DNA from: Skeletonema tropicum | Lineage: Eukaryota; Bacillariophyta; Thalassiosirophyceae; Thalassiosirales; Thalassiosiraceae | Reading direction: 5' to 3' | DNA: 64,000 bases | Assembly: GCA_037178625.1 (NCBI GenBank) | Contig: CM074133.1 | Location: forward strand, 2,542,001 to 2,606,000 | Part shown: piece by piece, positions 44,551 to 55,198 of the stretch | How the letters are laid out: every line of letters begins with the position of its first letter | Numbering within the stretch: the stretch's first letter is position 1 | The notes under the pieces: generated by a model | Seen by the model: only the letters and a program-made list of their open reading frames with translations | Told to the model about the DNA's origin: nothing | Databases searched by the model: none | Position numbers and translations under genes: made by a program

Positions 44551-45882
44551 TCAATCTGCAGCTGCAGTCAAGTTCTCGCAAACATCCCACAGCTGTCCCG
44601 AGCTCTTGTAGCCTCCACATCCATCTGCAGGTAGCCTCGGAACAGTCACAGAAAAACTAATGTATGGTCCCAGCATCTCAAATAAAGGAAAAGGAAGAGG
44701 GTAATTTCTTTGGAACGACTGGTTTGTAGAGTGCATTTTCCTCCTAATACTAGGCTGCCAGTAAGGCTGCAAATAGATTGCATCGATAGGAAGGTTACCG
44801 ACTGAGCCAGCAATTGAAGTGCTCGAACCTTGCTCAGGTGTTAGATACACCATACTATACAGTTTCTGTGTCAATGCGCTTTCATTTCGCCATATATCAC
44901 TTGAAACTGAGCCAGGATTGACTGCGATCGATCGAATTCCCTTTTCTCCATACCTCTTATTCAACTCAATTGTAAAAAGAATCGATGCTAGCTTTGATTC
45001 CCTATACGTTGCAGTTGATACTCCTGGCGTTGCAGATCCCAGCCAAAAATGTTTGTCATGTATGCCATTGTTCTCAGATACATCCGAGCTAGGATGTGTT
45101 CGTTCATTACTTGGAGCAAAGTGATGTGTGACGGATGACAAGTTGACTATACGGCCAGCCTCATCTTTGAATTCATCATTTCTGTAAGCGTTCTTGGTCT
45201 TTACCAAAGATGGAATCAAAAGTTTGGTCAACAAAAAGTGCCCAACAAAATTTGATTGGAAGCAAATTTCTAATCCATCTTCCGTGACATCTCCCTGAGA
45301 ATTAATGCCGGCGTTGTTGACCAATATATTGAGAGAGTCGTACCTCTCGGAAAAAGCTTCACAAAATGATCTTATGGAAGCAAAGCTGGCCAAATCCAAT
45401 GGCTGCAAGAATGATGCTTTTCCGACCGTATTTGAATCTGCTCCTACCCCACAACAAGCGTTGATTTTCTCTACAGCATCCAAACCCTTTTGTCGAGAGC
45501 GACACGCTAAGATTACATGATATCCTCGTTGGACAAGGCCCTTTGAAGTCTCGAACCCTACGCCAGTGTTGCTACCTGTGATGATGGCGATAGGCTGTGG
45601 TAACGACTTTGTTATCATGAAACAATCTTCTGAGTGCAACATTGAAGGATTGATGCGTAGCAATGAGTTGAAGGGAACATAGCTAAGGACACGCAGCAGA
45701 CCATTGAATAGAATGGAGTATAAAAGCGCAGGGGCGCACATTTTCGTGAACGATGCTCGAGCGTAAAATGGTTGTGTGTCGCTATTCCAATCATGGCTGT
45801 GTATTTGATCGATGTGAGGACTCATCTGCTCGCTTGGAGTAATTGGTGCAACCGCATCGCGATTCCATGATATCGCAGTCAT
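44551..45882 (-). CDS. Short-chain dehydrogenase, retinol-dehydrogenase/WWOX type
   Basis: ATG at 45882 (the frame is open to 45888 through TTG), giving about 443 residues without introns. After a ~90-residue N-terminal extension with a hydrophobic stretch comes IAIITGSNTGVGFETSKGL (TGxxxGxG cofactor loop), then LNILVNNAG, IVNLSSV (catalytic Ser) and TYRESKLA (YxxxK pair), followed by the PGSV segment. This is a complete classical SDR, closest by eye to the retinol dehydrogenase/protochlorophyllide-reductase-like group that reduces hydrophobic ketones or aldehydes with NADP(H). The N-terminal hydrophobic region suggests membrane association. The substrate cannot be read from the sequence. The C-terminal ~70 residues are unusual and lack recognised motifs. 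Confidence 0.87.
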   Translation of the reverse strand: MTAISWNRDAVAPITPSEQMSPHIDQIHSHDWNSDTQPFYARASFTKMCAPALLYSILFNGLLRVLSYVPFNSLLRINPSMLHSEDCFMITKSLPQPIAIITGSNTGVGFETSKGLVQRGYHVILACRSRQKGLDAVEKINACCGVGADSNTVGKASFLQPLDLASFASIRSFCEAFSERYDSLNILVNNAGINSQGDVTEDGLEICFQSNFVGHFLLTKLLIPSLVKTKNAYRNDEFKDEAGRIVNLSSVTHHFAPSNERTHPSSDVSENNGIHDKHFWLGSATPGVSTATYRESKLASILFTIELNKRYGEKGIRSIAVNPGSVSSDIWRNESALTQKLYSMVYLTPEQGSSTSIAGSVGNLPIDAIYLQPYWQPSIRRKMHSTNQSFQRNYPLPFPLFEMLGPYISFSVTVPRLPADGCGGYKSSGQLWDVCENLTAAAD

Positions 45883-46282
45883 GAGCAACTGAAGGGCTCT
45901 TGGAGGATAAGATGCTATTATAATAATGCAGTATTCTCTTTGTTAACAATTATAATAATGCAGTATTCTCTTTGTTAGGAAGGATTGCCATGAACCGTGA
46001 GAATCCCTACGTAAAGCCTGTCCCCCGTTTTTTTTTGGTTCCGACGATCTCAACTTTTTGCTCTCCACCACCGTAGCCACAAAAGATCCGCCCTCCCGTA
46101 GTATCATACTACCAACCATACCATAGGGCACACACAACGCATAATAACTTGATAACATACTGTCCCCTACAGAATTTTCCGTAGAATTCAACGGTGGCCG
46201 CCGATTTGTTACGTTTGCAGCGGTTTTATTTACGTATCGTCATAAAGCTGACGGTGCGTGATAATTAATTTATTCCACGCCG
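45883..46282. other. Divergent intergenic region with a 32-bp duplication
   Basis: 400 bp between two divergently transcribed genes. A 29-bp AT-rich sequence beginning ATTATAATAATGCAG occurs at 45917 and again at 45949 (32-bp period). The region presumably holds two promoters. No RNA gene is recognised. Confidence 0.55.
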
Positions 46283-47398
46283 ATGACAGTCCGTCACCTC
46301 TGGGTGCATGCTTTGGGTGGCTTTAGCAGCAAACCACACCAAGCATTATCTATTTTGAAAGGGAAAAGAGTTGCCTTCGATGCTGCAATCATATTGAACA
46401 AGGTAAACGGCAAGGAGCTGACGAAACTGACTTCAACAAACGAACCAACTTATGCATCTCCGGATATATTAGACTACGTGCAAGAGTTTCACGACCTGGT
46501 GATTGATGCAGGAGTAATACCCTGCTACGTATTTGACGGGAAAGCGCCGCCAATAAAGAATAGAGAGAAGTTGCGTAGGCAAGGTGATCGCAACAAAGGT
46601 GGGGAAGAGTATGATAAGTTTTTGTGTGATGTGTTGCAACTGCAAGATGATGCTGCACCCCTTAACTTTGAAGAAGAAGAGGTGGAACAAGCAATTGCAA
46701 GTAGAATGAAAAAGGCGCATCCTACCGCAGCCGATCATGCAGCAGTTATTTCTTGGATGGCAAGTAAAGGCATCTGGATGGTTGGCTCTTTTTCTGCTGC
46801 TGATAATGCAACTGTTGCAACAAGTGAGCCGCTTCCAACATTTGCCCGCCTTGACTTTGAAAAGGTTCCACTTGAAGCACAACCGCGATTGTGTCTAATA
46901 CTTTGGCTGCAGTCAAGAGGGATTAAAACACTTCAGAAGGAGTCGAGATCAATTATCGAGCGGAATGTACGGTGGGCATTAGCTAACAACAAACCTGTGC
47001 TTCCTCCTAGTATCAAGTTTCTAATGGGAAAGTACAACGGATTTGAGGCGTTAGAGGCACGAATTGCTAACAATAAGTTTGACTCTTGGGACAAAGACTA
47101 CTACACAATTGCAAAACTCGTTAGAGATGTAAGTGACAGCTACATGGAAGAGAAGTTGGATGGAGCCCTTCCAGGAATGAGATCACTGCAAGCTGCGCTC
47201 TCGCTCAGCTTGACGTCATCTTTCCTTGTCGATCGTCGCAACGAGCGGTCCGTCGACGAATTTGCTGAGTGCAACAGGCGAAAAGATACAAAAGCCTTCG
47301 ACAATGTAGAAGTCCTACTTCACTACTCAACACCAATCCCAGGCATTGCACCACTAAAACCTGCATCAAGGTGGCATCACCTCCCTGCCCAGCAATAG
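46283..47398 (+). CDS. XPG N-domain (FEN1-like PIN) protein, divergent
   Basis: Intronless 371-residue ORF from ATG 46283. The start MTVRHLWVHALGG, KRVAFDAAIILNKV and especially VIPCYVFDGKAPPIKNREKL match the N-terminal half of XPG/FEN1-type structure-specific nucleases, including the first active-site Asp (AFDAA) and the DGK Asp. The internal XPG-I block with its Glu/Asp cluster (EAEAQ type) is not recognisable. The middle and C-terminal parts (about residues 110-371) match nothing I know, and the helix-hairpin-helix is not obvious. It could be an Mkt1-like regulatory relative or a lineage-specific nuclease. The frame is long and intact, so a real gene is likely. Confidence 0.75.
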   Translation: MTVRHLWVHALGGFSSKPHQALSILKGKRVAFDAAIILNKVNGKELTKLTSTNEPTYASPDILDYVQEFHDLVIDAGVIPCYVFDGKAPPIKNREKLRRQGDRNKGGEEYDKFLCDVLQLQDDAAPLNFEEEEVEQAIASRMKKAHPTAADHAAVISWMASKGIWMVGSFSAADNATVATSEPLPTFARLDFEKVPLEAQPRLCLILWLQSRGIKTLQKESRSIIERNVRWALANNKPVLPPSIKFLMGKYNGFEALEARIANNKFDSWDKDYYTIAKLVRDVSDSYMEEKLDGALPGMRSLQAALSLSLTSSFLVDRRNERSVDEFAECNRRKDTKAFDNVEVLLHYSTPIPGIAPLKPASRWHHLPAQQ

Positions 47399-47419
47399 AC
47401 TGAAGAATCACAGTATAAT

Positions 47420-47841
47420 ATGCCCTTTGTCCATGTAACATGGCTGCCGAAGGTATGTGTATCTTTTCTGCCAGCCGCGGTATCTCGCTCGTGTGTTTGA
47501 CTTGTTAACTAAACTTCTTGGTTCCTTTATTTCCATCAACTACTCAGGCATGCCGCAACGATAAGGTGCGAAAGGAAGTAGCATCTGCGATTATCAAAGC
47601 TATCACAAACAACGAAGTTGCAAAAAACGCAGAGATTCAACCGCAGAATCTTGTCGTCAGGTTTTCTGAGGCGTAAGTCAATTCTTCAATTGTGTTTCAC
47701 AATGTCCATGAGTTCAATTTCATATTCATGCTAAATTCATACTCCACATTTACTCTTTATCGCACTGTATGTAGTGTTGATGGCTTTGCTCTTCCTCCAG
47801 GCCACACACATGAAAGTTTGGGTCTGCCTAAAGACAAATGA
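47420..47841 (+). CDS. 4-oxalocrotonate-tautomerase-like microprotein, three exons
   Basis: Exons 47420-47452, 47548-47672 and 47775-47841 with GT-AG borders in phase encode 74 residues. The start MPFVHVTWLPK has Pro at position 2, which becomes the catalytic N-terminal proline after Met removal, as in the 4-OT/MIF superfamily. The VRKEVASAIIKAI helix, an Arg in LVVRFSE and the total length also fit that family. Tautomerases convert enol and keto forms of 2-oxo acids. The gene starts 22 bp after the stop of the XPG-like gene, so its promoter must lie within that gene or the two are co-transcribed. It converges on the gene at 47961. It is missed by simple ORF scans because each exon is tiny. 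Confidence 0.8.
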
Positions 47842-47960
47842 TAGGGAATGAAACGACGCTAAGCTATGCTGCTATACTTGCAGAAACGATGGTACGACGA
47901 ATGATAATAACTGCTAATAAGAAATAATTCTTCTGTTACAATCTTGGTGTTCTTTACAAT

Positions 47961-50276
47961 TTATGCGAAACGGAGCCCTAAGTTTGATCCTGAACTCGAT
48001 TTCCATGACGACGAGTAGTTGCCTGTATCGCCTGTTATTCTTGAGATATCATCATCAACAGCCTCCAATATCGCTTCTACGCTGGATTGAGCCTCGGAAG
48101 AATTGTTTGTGCTAAATGTAGCAGTAGTCTCTTCATCGATGCTATGTTCCGGTTGAAAGTAAAATGCTTGATCAAGAAATCGTGTAATGGGATTAGCAAT
48201 GGAGATGGAGGCGGAGGATTTTTTCGGATCCGACTTGCTACTGGCTTCAGATTGGGATTCGGGGCCGCTGAATCCAGAGCGACTGAGCATAGAGTGGATT
48301 TCGTCCGTCAGATCTTCCATTTCAGCTTCAGTGGTTAGTGCTTCATCATTAAATGTGACAACCCTCACATCTACATCCTTTAACGTAGCTGGTGCATCTT
48401 TTTCAGGCACGTCGGGATCCTTCACACGACTTCCTCCTGTAGAGCCTTCCTCCGTGCTGCGGCTGCGGCCAAACCGCTGCATTAACCCTCGCCGCTTTGA
48501 CCCACGCCGTTTTAACCCGCGCTTTTTACGAAGCAATCCCCGACTTGCCAGACTCAATCCTGAATTGTTTCTTGCAGGAATTGTTTTGAAGGCATTTGTT
48601 GCAGCCCAAGTGACTCTTTTCTTTTTATTAAAGAATCCTTTGACCTTGTCTTTGAGGGACTTTTTGCCTAGGTAAACTTCAATTGACTCCTTTCCGCCCT
48701 CCTCATCTTCAATAATCTCCTCCTCCTCCTCATCCTCCTCCTCCTTCTCATGTTTATCTTCGTCTCCTTCCTTTTGATCGGATACAACATCAGTAGAATT
48801 AGGAAGATTTGGAAGTCTGTTATCAGAGGTTCCCACAGTATCATCCTTTGCGTGTTCGGTCGTATCTTCGGCAATACGAAAAAGTTTTGATGCCGATCCC
48901 GAGACTGATCCACCTCGCGATTGTTTACCAGTCGATGTTGTCAGATCATCATCTATGTTGCTATCGTCAGCATTCGTCGTTATGGTCAGCTCCTGTAACG
49001 ATGTATCTGCCTTCGTAGATGCGCCGCCACTGTTTGGCATCCATGGAGTCTTTGATGCACCGCCTCGGTTTGACACCCTGGGCGTCTGTAGGTTGGCGGA
49101 ATCTTCATTAGCAGGCTTGAGCTTGGGTGTTGCTGATGCCCCTGACTCTTCTAGAGCTGCGACAGCCAACGCAATTTTCTTCTCTAAAGCTTCTGCTGCG
49201 GCAGAAAACTCAGCATGTTTCCGCTCCAACTCTTCTTCTTTCCTCCTCATGCTACTAATATCGGAAGAGCCCGCACCCATCACTGCAAGAGAATCTACTT
49301 TCTTTGTGAAATTGTATGAGCTCAACGATCCACCGGTCGTGCTAAAGAATTTTGGTATTTGCAAGTCCTCTTCTTTGTTACGAAGCGATGAATATTTTCC
49401 CAGCTTGTGGTAAGATTCGGTCGCAATAGTACTTTGGTCAGTGCTGTATTGAGATGCCAAAGCACTTGAATATGACGGTTCTGCGCTCGTCCATTCGTCC
49501 AAGATCTTGTACTTGTCCTTCACGCTAGAATTTACAGTCGATGAGGAGCTGGGTATAGGTGAGTTGCGTGAAGGTGGTTTCCTGTTTCTTTCACTTGGAG
49601 ATTCCTTTTCAGTGGCATACTTGTCCCACTGCTTAAACCCAAATGTAGAACTACTGCTAACTGTGATATTGTCATCCAGCCGATTCTCTTGTGATTCTGA
49701 CCCTCTCAACTTCTTCATATCATTGATCATATTATTCTTTTTTCTACCTCTAGAAGAACTAGCCGACTTCTTACTTCTCTGTGACCATGACCGCGATGAG
49801 TTGTCGTGAGCAGATCTTTTCTCTGTTAAGATGTTCTGGAAGGATTGCGCCTGATCTAACTTTTGCCCATTCATTTCATGTAGTAGTGCCGTTCCTTTCT
49901 GAATAACAGCAACTGCAACCGCAGAGGCCACACGAGAATCTTCACCGTCACATTTCAATATGGCGATAGATGACTTGGAGGCAGCATTCCGAACCGCTTG
50001 AGTGGTGATAGAAGTGCCACCGCGTGCACTCTTTTCACCATGTTCTAATACTGCTTCAGCAGCAGCTAAGGCGGACTCATTGTTTCCACCGATTCCCATG
50101 ACAGTTGATGCTGCATGGATGGAGAGGGTGGACCAAAACTGCTGCGCGTCTCCACCAGTCATGTTTTCTTTATCTTCTGGGCAACTTTTGCCTTCAGGAA
50201 GAGTAGGAAGGGACTCATCTAAAGATGCATTACTGCCAAGCCCTCTGTTTTGAATGGATGATTGTATTGAAAACAT
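47961..50276 (-). CDS. Unknown 771-aa Ser-rich disordered protein
   Basis: Intronless ORF with ATG at 50276 (open to 50294 through GTG). I do not recognise a family. Visible features are a short structured-looking N-terminal region with Ala-rich helices (AAEAVLEHG, VAVAVIQKG), long Ser/Thr/Asn-rich stretches, a coiled-coil-like segment (RRKEEELERKHAEFSAAAEALEKKI, described here only by position around residue 350), an acidic run (EEEDEEEEEIIEDEEGG) and a basic Arg/Lys-rich stretch (KKRGLKRRGSKRRG). The charge blocks suggest a scaffold or nuclear/cytoskeletal protein, but that is guesswork. Length and continuous frame support coding. Confidence 0.7.
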   Translation of the reverse strand: MFSIQSSIQNRGLGSNASLDESLPTLPEGKSCPEDKENMTGGDAQQFWSTLSIHAASTVMGIGGNNESALAAAEAVLEHGEKSARGGTSITTQAVRNAASKSSIAILKCDGEDSRVASAVAVAVIQKGTALLHEMNGQKLDQAQSFQNILTEKRSAHDNSSRSWSQRSKKSASSSRGRKKNNMINDMKKLRGSESQENRLDDNITVSSSSTFGFKQWDKYATEKESPSERNRKPPSRNSPIPSSSSTVNSSVKDKYKILDEWTSAEPSYSSALASQYSTDQSTIATESYHKLGKYSSLRNKEEDLQIPKFFSTTGGSLSSYNFTKKVDSLAVMGAGSSDISSMRRKEEELERKHAEFSAAAEALEKKIALAVAALEESGASATPKLKPANEDSANLQTPRVSNRGGASKTPWMPNSGGASTKADTSLQELTITTNADDSNIDDDLTTSTGKQSRGGSVSGSASKLFRIAEDTTEHAKDDTVGTSDNRLPNLPNSTDVVSDQKEGDEDKHEKEEEDEEEEEIIEDEEGGKESIEVYLGKKSLKDKVKGFFNKKKRVTWAATNAFKTIPARNNSGLSLASRGLLRKKRGLKRRGSKRRGLMQRFGRSRSTEEGSTGGSRVKDPDVPEKDAPATLKDVDVRVVTFNDEALTTEAEMEDLTDEIHSMLSRSGFSGPESQSEASSKSDPKKSSASISIANPITRFLDQAFYFQPEHSIDEETTATFSTNNSSEAQSSVEAILEAVDDDISRITGDTGNYSSSWKSSSGSNLGLRFA

Positions 50277-50624
50277 TGCATTGCGTTGAGCCACTGTTGA
50301 TATGTGCTACTTTTACTACATTTACAAGCTCGAGGACATGCGAGCCCTTTTGAGCTGCAGTTAGGTCAGCAATCAGCTATCTTGCGTTTCCTCGTTTCGC
50401 GAGATCCGTCGCTGAAGCTTTCTCGCTTCGTACAGCGTCCATCCACGGTGCCTAAGCACATACAAAGAAAAGAGTATCTCAAGTCTTGAATTGAGGATGG
50501 ATCGCTAATTACGAGAACTTTATGTCATGTGCATCACTTTCTCACCAAGTGCCTGAGAGAACATTAGGGGAGAATGATTTGTTCATGAAACTTTGCCTGT
50601 GATGTGATAAGAAAGTAGGCTGAT
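50277..50624. other. Divergent promoter region
   Basis: 348 bp between divergently transcribed genes at 50276 (-) and 50625 (+). No repeat, RNA or conserved element is recognised. Confidence 0.45.
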
Positions 50625-51518
50625 ATGATCCATATTCATGCAACAAAAAAGCTTGGGATGTTGCAATCAAAAGCAGAAATACTGCTATTTCTCTTGGGCA
50701 GCGCATGCCAAGCGGCGGAAAGCCGAGTGCTGTCATCATCAAATCGATCATCGAATACCTACACATCCTATTATGGACACTACACCAACACGTCAAGCGG
50801 CCATCCATACTTAAGCGTATTTCTTGGAATAGTTCTTAGTGCAACAATATTCGCTGGGTTCATCTTTCTTGTAGATCGGGAGACGTTTGACGAGGTAATT
50901 GGACAGAAATTGTTTTGCAAGTGTATAAGATGTAGGTCCGGTTTACCCTCAGTACGCAACATGTGTTATTGTGCCAAACCAGATATCGATGATGAAGACG
51001 ATTATGGTGCTCCAAATATATCGCCAGAATTTATAACACCAGAGACTGCAGAATACTTAGAAAACAAACATGAGGAAGAGACTGAAAGACCGAAAAGAAT
51101 GTTGCTTGCGACACAGCAATGGGTACGTGGTCAATCTATCAAAACTCTAACACCATTTAAGAAATACCTTCCCAAAAGTTTCATCAATAGCAATGATGAA
51201 ATTCAAATTCCAGAGATATGTCCAAAAAAACCTGTTGCCGATAAGCTTGAAAAGAGTATTGATGATAAATATTACATTCGAGACTCGCAAGAATTCCTAT
51301 CCGAGGAGCAAAGCTTGGAGGATAAGGTTGCTTATCGTTTGTGGGAGATAACGGAAAAGGTCGAGGATGCTCGAGTAAAAATGTTTTGGAAGCCTACAAG
51401 AGACTTGGACAAGGTTATGGATGGAAGAGATAAATACAATGTAAAAGGAGAGTCGAAAGAATTCGAGATTCAGTGTAACAGTTGGTTTGAAGAGGACGAA
51501 AATACACCATGGAGTTAG
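50625..51518 (+). CDS. Unknown single-pass membrane protein, 297 aa
   Basis: ATG at 50625; an alternative start at 50658 would place the hydrophobic stretch AEILLFLLGSACQAAES as a signal peptide. A transmembrane helix follows at about residues 61-83 (YLSVFLGIVLSATIFAGFIF). Just after it is a Cys-rich patch (CKCIRCRSG and MCYCAK) that could bind metal or be palmitoylated. The rest is a charged, probably cytosolic domain with conserved-looking Trp (AYRLWEITEKVEDARVKMFW). I do not recognise the family. The topology implies an N-terminal lumenal segment with several possible N-glycosylation sites (NRSS, NTSS). Confidence 0.7.
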   Translation: MIHIHATKKLGMLQSKAEILLFLLGSACQAAESRVLSSSNRSSNTYTSYYGHYTNTSSGHPYLSVFLGIVLSATIFAGFIFLVDRETFDEVIGQKLFCKCIRCRSGLPSVRNMCYCAKPDIDDEDDYGAPNISPEFITPETAEYLENKHEEETERPKRMLLATQQWVRGQSIKTLTPFKKYLPKSFINSNDEIQIPEICPKKPVADKLEKSIDDKYYIRDSQEFLSEEQSLEDKVAYRLWEITEKVEDARVKMFWKPTRDLDKVMDGRDKYNVKGESKEFEIQCNSWFEEDENTPWS

Positions 51519-51764
51519 GATAAAAAAAGAAGTGCTTCATACATGTTTCATTAGAAAATTGGACCAGTTGGTCTCTCCAAGCCAGTCATGAAAGGTTTGC
51601 ATGTTTTAACTAGTAAAAAAGATGGTTGTTCTACCAAGAAGTTGGACTAATACTATTATTTATCATCCCAGCAATCCTAAAGAGTAGCACGAATTGCTAA
51701 CCAACAAGAGGTTCCAGCTACTAACCAAGTATCATTCCAACATCCAATGTCGGATTGTCTCTCT

Positions 51765-53982
51765 CTAGAGGAACCCCAAGTCTTCTTTCCTAACGACAAC
51801 CTTGAGCGCGACATGATTGTGCATTTGCTTCTTGTGTTTGTTATAAACACTCCTCAAGTGACTCGTCTCAGCTCCTTCTTGCAGCTTGTGTAATCGTTTC
51901 ACAGATTCTTCCAAAGCCCACATGTCATATCCAGTATAGTACTCTAATGTTTTCGACCAGTACCCTTCCACATCACGTTGAAACGAGGGTGATTCAAACT
52001 CATCGTGGAGTGAGGATGGTGCCATTGCAGAAGCAGTAGCAGTGCTTGGCTCACGGATGCCCAGTGTGCACCGAGCAAGGTAGACAGCTGCAGCGGCCAC
52101 CAAACTTGGTTTCTTATTCACAAACTTGTAATCCAACAAGGACAAGTCCAACAAGTACATGACAAGACATTCCATCATGTTATTGGTGGCATTATGCTTC
52201 CCCAACCTCATGGCAGCACGACCATCCGATAACGAACAGGGACTACATGCCTGACTGGCAGCAAGGAACCGATGCACGTGATGATACGGAGTGACAAAGT
52301 TCAAGTTGAACCCAAGAGCGTTGACAATATTGGCTTCCATATCCAAAATGTCTTTTCGTTTGTAGGAGTTGTCCGAGATGTAGACGAATTCATCGGCTCC
52401 TGGAGGGGTGATTTCGAGTAGTTTGGCGGCGATCATGGTACATGCGCTGTGAAATAATATAATAGAACACCCTTTGTGTTAGCAGATGCATATGGACAAT
52501 TGACAACTACAAACAATATAATCATACACAACAATACACACACACACTCACCAACCAACACACTGCAACTGATCCTTCTGCACCATCATCTCACCCCCAC
52601 GAAACCCCTCCACACCATAACTCACAGCCAGGCACCGATCGACCAACATACCACTCAAAAACAACGTTTCACTTGATAACTTGTACTCTTCTGCCAATTC
52701 AACCAACCAATCCATCAATATAGACCGCATATCTACATTAATATGAGGTTGTCGATACATGTAATCCAAATGTACCTTTACCTGTGTCTGAAGGGTGGGT
52801 GGTAGATTCGTATCATCCCATCGTGGTTCCAACTTTTGGAACATACGTTGAACTTGTGCCGCACGTTCGGATGTGATACGGTCAAGACACCATTGTTCTG
52901 TCTTCCACTCATCTTTCAATGTTTGACTATAGCGTTCTTGACCGTAAGTGTCCCATATAGGATTGAGTGTAACAGTCACTAGAGTTGTGATTGGCATCAA
53001 TCTCACAATGACATCGTCGTGAGGAGGTGACCCATGAATACCCACCGTGGGAAATGGAAGAGTAGTGAGTACAGCAGTGATGGTGGAAGGTGTCTATATC
53101 AATCACTCCTGGTGGGAGTGGTGGTGATTTGGTTGTGGTGTGGTAGGGTGTTTTCCAGGTGGTGTGGAAGTGAGGTGTACTGATTTGACGATGAGTGTCA
53201 TGACCATGACGTGTTGGTTGTTGGTGTAGGAGGAGTGGTTTGGGTTCGATAGTGACTTGTCGGAGTTGAGTGATTTTAGCTGCTGGTGTGACTTCTACTT
53301 CGATTGATTCTTCTTGATCGCTGCTTTGGTCATTGTTGTGGTTGTTGTCGTCATGTTGTTGTGCAATGTCACCTCTATTTGGTTGGTTCACATTGCCCTT
53401 CCTACTGTCATTGCTTGTATCCACATTTTGAGACTCTCGTTTGGTCCGTTTGGATGGTTTTGTAGCTTCTATTTTATCAGAGCAGGTAGTGGCATCTCGT
53501 TTGGAGGTGGCACTACTACTATCTGATGATTTGATCACTTGTGGTTGACAAGATGTACCGTCACTGATGGTACCAGTACCACCACCACTTTGCCGCCGTG
53601 CCGATTGTTTCTTGCCATCATCTGAACTACTTTTGCCTCCTCCTCGCTTGGGCAACTCTGCTGAGAGTGAGGAATAGGCTGCCCGACGTGACTTTTCTAC
53701 GGCTCGTTTGGATGTAGCTGTGGATCGGGTGGTTCTATTATTGTCGGAGGAGGTGGAAGACGATGAACTATCAAAGTCGTGTAGCGATGTCTGCTTGCTC
53801 TTGCTGCGAGTGCGTCGTTTGCTGACAGCTGCCTGTCTCTTCATATCGCTGCTGTACTTTTTGCAAATAGAGAGAGTACTGTTGAGATTGATAGCGTTGG
53901 TTATGGCCCAGTATCGTTGAGGTCTCTTGATGTTTATATCAAGTTTATGGGCAATGCTTTCGACATGCACCTGCACCAACAT
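51765..53982 (-). CDS. Mitotic (A/B-type) cyclin, three exons
   Basis: Exons 53982 (or 53844) to 53046, 52978-52552 and 52446-51765, with introns of 67 and 105 nt in phases 1 and 2. Product is 681 residues, or 635 if translation begins at ATG 53844 (MKRQAAVSKRRTRS), which looks the more natural start. The N-terminal ~300 residues are disordered and basic/Ser-rich with no obvious RxxL destruction box. The cyclin fold includes MRSILMDWLVELAEEYKL, LFLSGMLVDRCLA and, across the splice, LQCVGCACTMIAAKLLEI. The second cyclin box continues with YVYISDNSYKRKDILDME-like text and YLLDLSLLDYKF. Such cyclins activate CDK1-type kinases at G2/M. It is divergent from the proline iminopeptidase gene, about 170 bp apart. 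Confidence 0.9.
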
Positions 53983-54151
53983 TATGGCGGTACGCGAGCT
54001 TTATGAGAAGCCTTCAATTCAAAGTGTCGCATCTTTCTACACAGCATCACGTAGGAATTCATAGTTTATTTTCCCCCACATAATAGGTGGTGGTCTTCTG
54101 GAGAGATCAAAATTCAAAATCCTAAATCTTGTGTGCATCACTGCGGGAACA

Positions 54152-55198
54152 ATGGTGACGCATCTCCGCGGCCTCGCCTGCTACCTTCTTGTGGTGGCAT
54201 GCCTCTGTCTCTCTAGATCAGTGGCCACGGCATTCAATACACCACTACCATCCGCCACAATCTCCTCTCACATAAAATCTTCCTCCTCCTCCTCCTCCCT
54301 ACTTTATGCATCCTCCACAACAAATGAAGGATATGTACAAGTATCTCGATCGGACGGCAGCGAACACCAACTCGCCTACCGTATCGTCCGACCCATGAAC
54401 CTATCCTCCCAACAAGCCGCTCCAATCGTAGCTTTGCACGGAGGTCCATCCATCCCATCCAACTACCTCTACCCACTCGAAGATGTTATACCCTACCGAT
54501 CCATCGTGTTCTACGATCAACTTGGGTGTGGGAAATCCGATCAACCTACCGACCTATCCCAATATTCCATTCAAGACTCGGTCCAAGATTTACAAGTATT
54601 GTTGAAAAAGTTGGGGGTAAGGAAGTTTCATTTGTATGGGCAGAGTTATGGGGGGATTTTGGCATTTGAGTACATGAAGAGTGTGGCGAATAGTAAAAGT
54701 AATGAAGATGGCGATGCACAGTGTTTATCGGCAATCTTATCATCGGCACCGTCCAATGTGGCACAGGTAGAAGGGGAATTTGTTCGATTGTTAGATGAAT
54801 TGAAAACGACACATTCCAAAGATGACGGAGAAGAAGAATTGACCGATGCAGAATTAGAAGAATTATTTCGAACCAATCACCAATGTCGCATGGCAGAAAT
54901 GCCACCCAAGTTGAAAGAAGCCTATGCCAATGCCGGAACTGTATGGAGGGGAACGGATGCCATTAAGGACTATGTTGCCACTGCTCCGGAAGAGGATGCG
55001 TCTCGTATGCCTTCTTCGATGATTATGAGGGGGGAGTATGACTTTGTCTCGGAGGAATGTATTGAACCTTGGAAAAGTGTGTTTAATACCAAGTTTTTGA
55101 GGTATAAAACTATGAAGGGTTGTTCGCATCATGGCTTGTTTGAGGATGGTGCTACGTATGGTGAACTCATTGATTCGTTTTGTGCAGAATATGATTGA
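54152..55198 (+). CDS. Proline iminopeptidase-type alpha/beta hydrolase, probably plastid-targeted
   Basis: ATG at 54152 (the open frame begins earlier through GTG), about 348 residues without introns. The leader LACYLLVVACLCLSRSVATA followed by FNTP resembles the diatom signal-peptide/transit motif with Phe right after cleavage (ASAFAP type), then a Ser-rich transit region, so plastid import is likely. The enzyme has VALHGGPSIPSNY (HGGP oxyanion loop), YDQLGCGKSDQP, the nucleophile elbow GQSYGG, Asp in RGEYDFV and His in GCSHHGLFE, completing a Ser-Asp-His triad. Family members remove N-terminal proline or act as related peptidases/hydrolases. The cap domain contains an acidic insert (DDGEEELTDAELEEL). 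Confidence 0.88.
   Translation: MVTHLRGLACYLLVVACLCLSRSVATAFNTPLPSATISSHIKSSSSSSSLLYASSTTNEGYVQVSRSDGSEHQLAYRIVRPMNLSSQQAAPIVALHGGPSIPSNYLYPLEDVIPYRSIVFYDQLGCGKSDQPTDLSQYSIQDSVQDLQVLLKKLGVRKFHLYGQSYGGILAFEYMKSVANSKSNEDGDAQCLSAILSSAPSNVAQVEGEFVRLLDELKTTHSKDDGEEELTDAELEELFRTNHQCRMAEMPPKLKEAYANAGTVWRGTDAIKDYVATAPEEDASRMPSSMIMRGEYDFVSEECIEPWKSVFNTKFLRYKTMKGCSHHGLFEDGATYGELIDSFCAEYD

Noticed and set aside
50542..50808. 88-codon minus-strand ORF
   Set aside because: Overlaps the start of the membrane-protein gene in antisense and lacks support.
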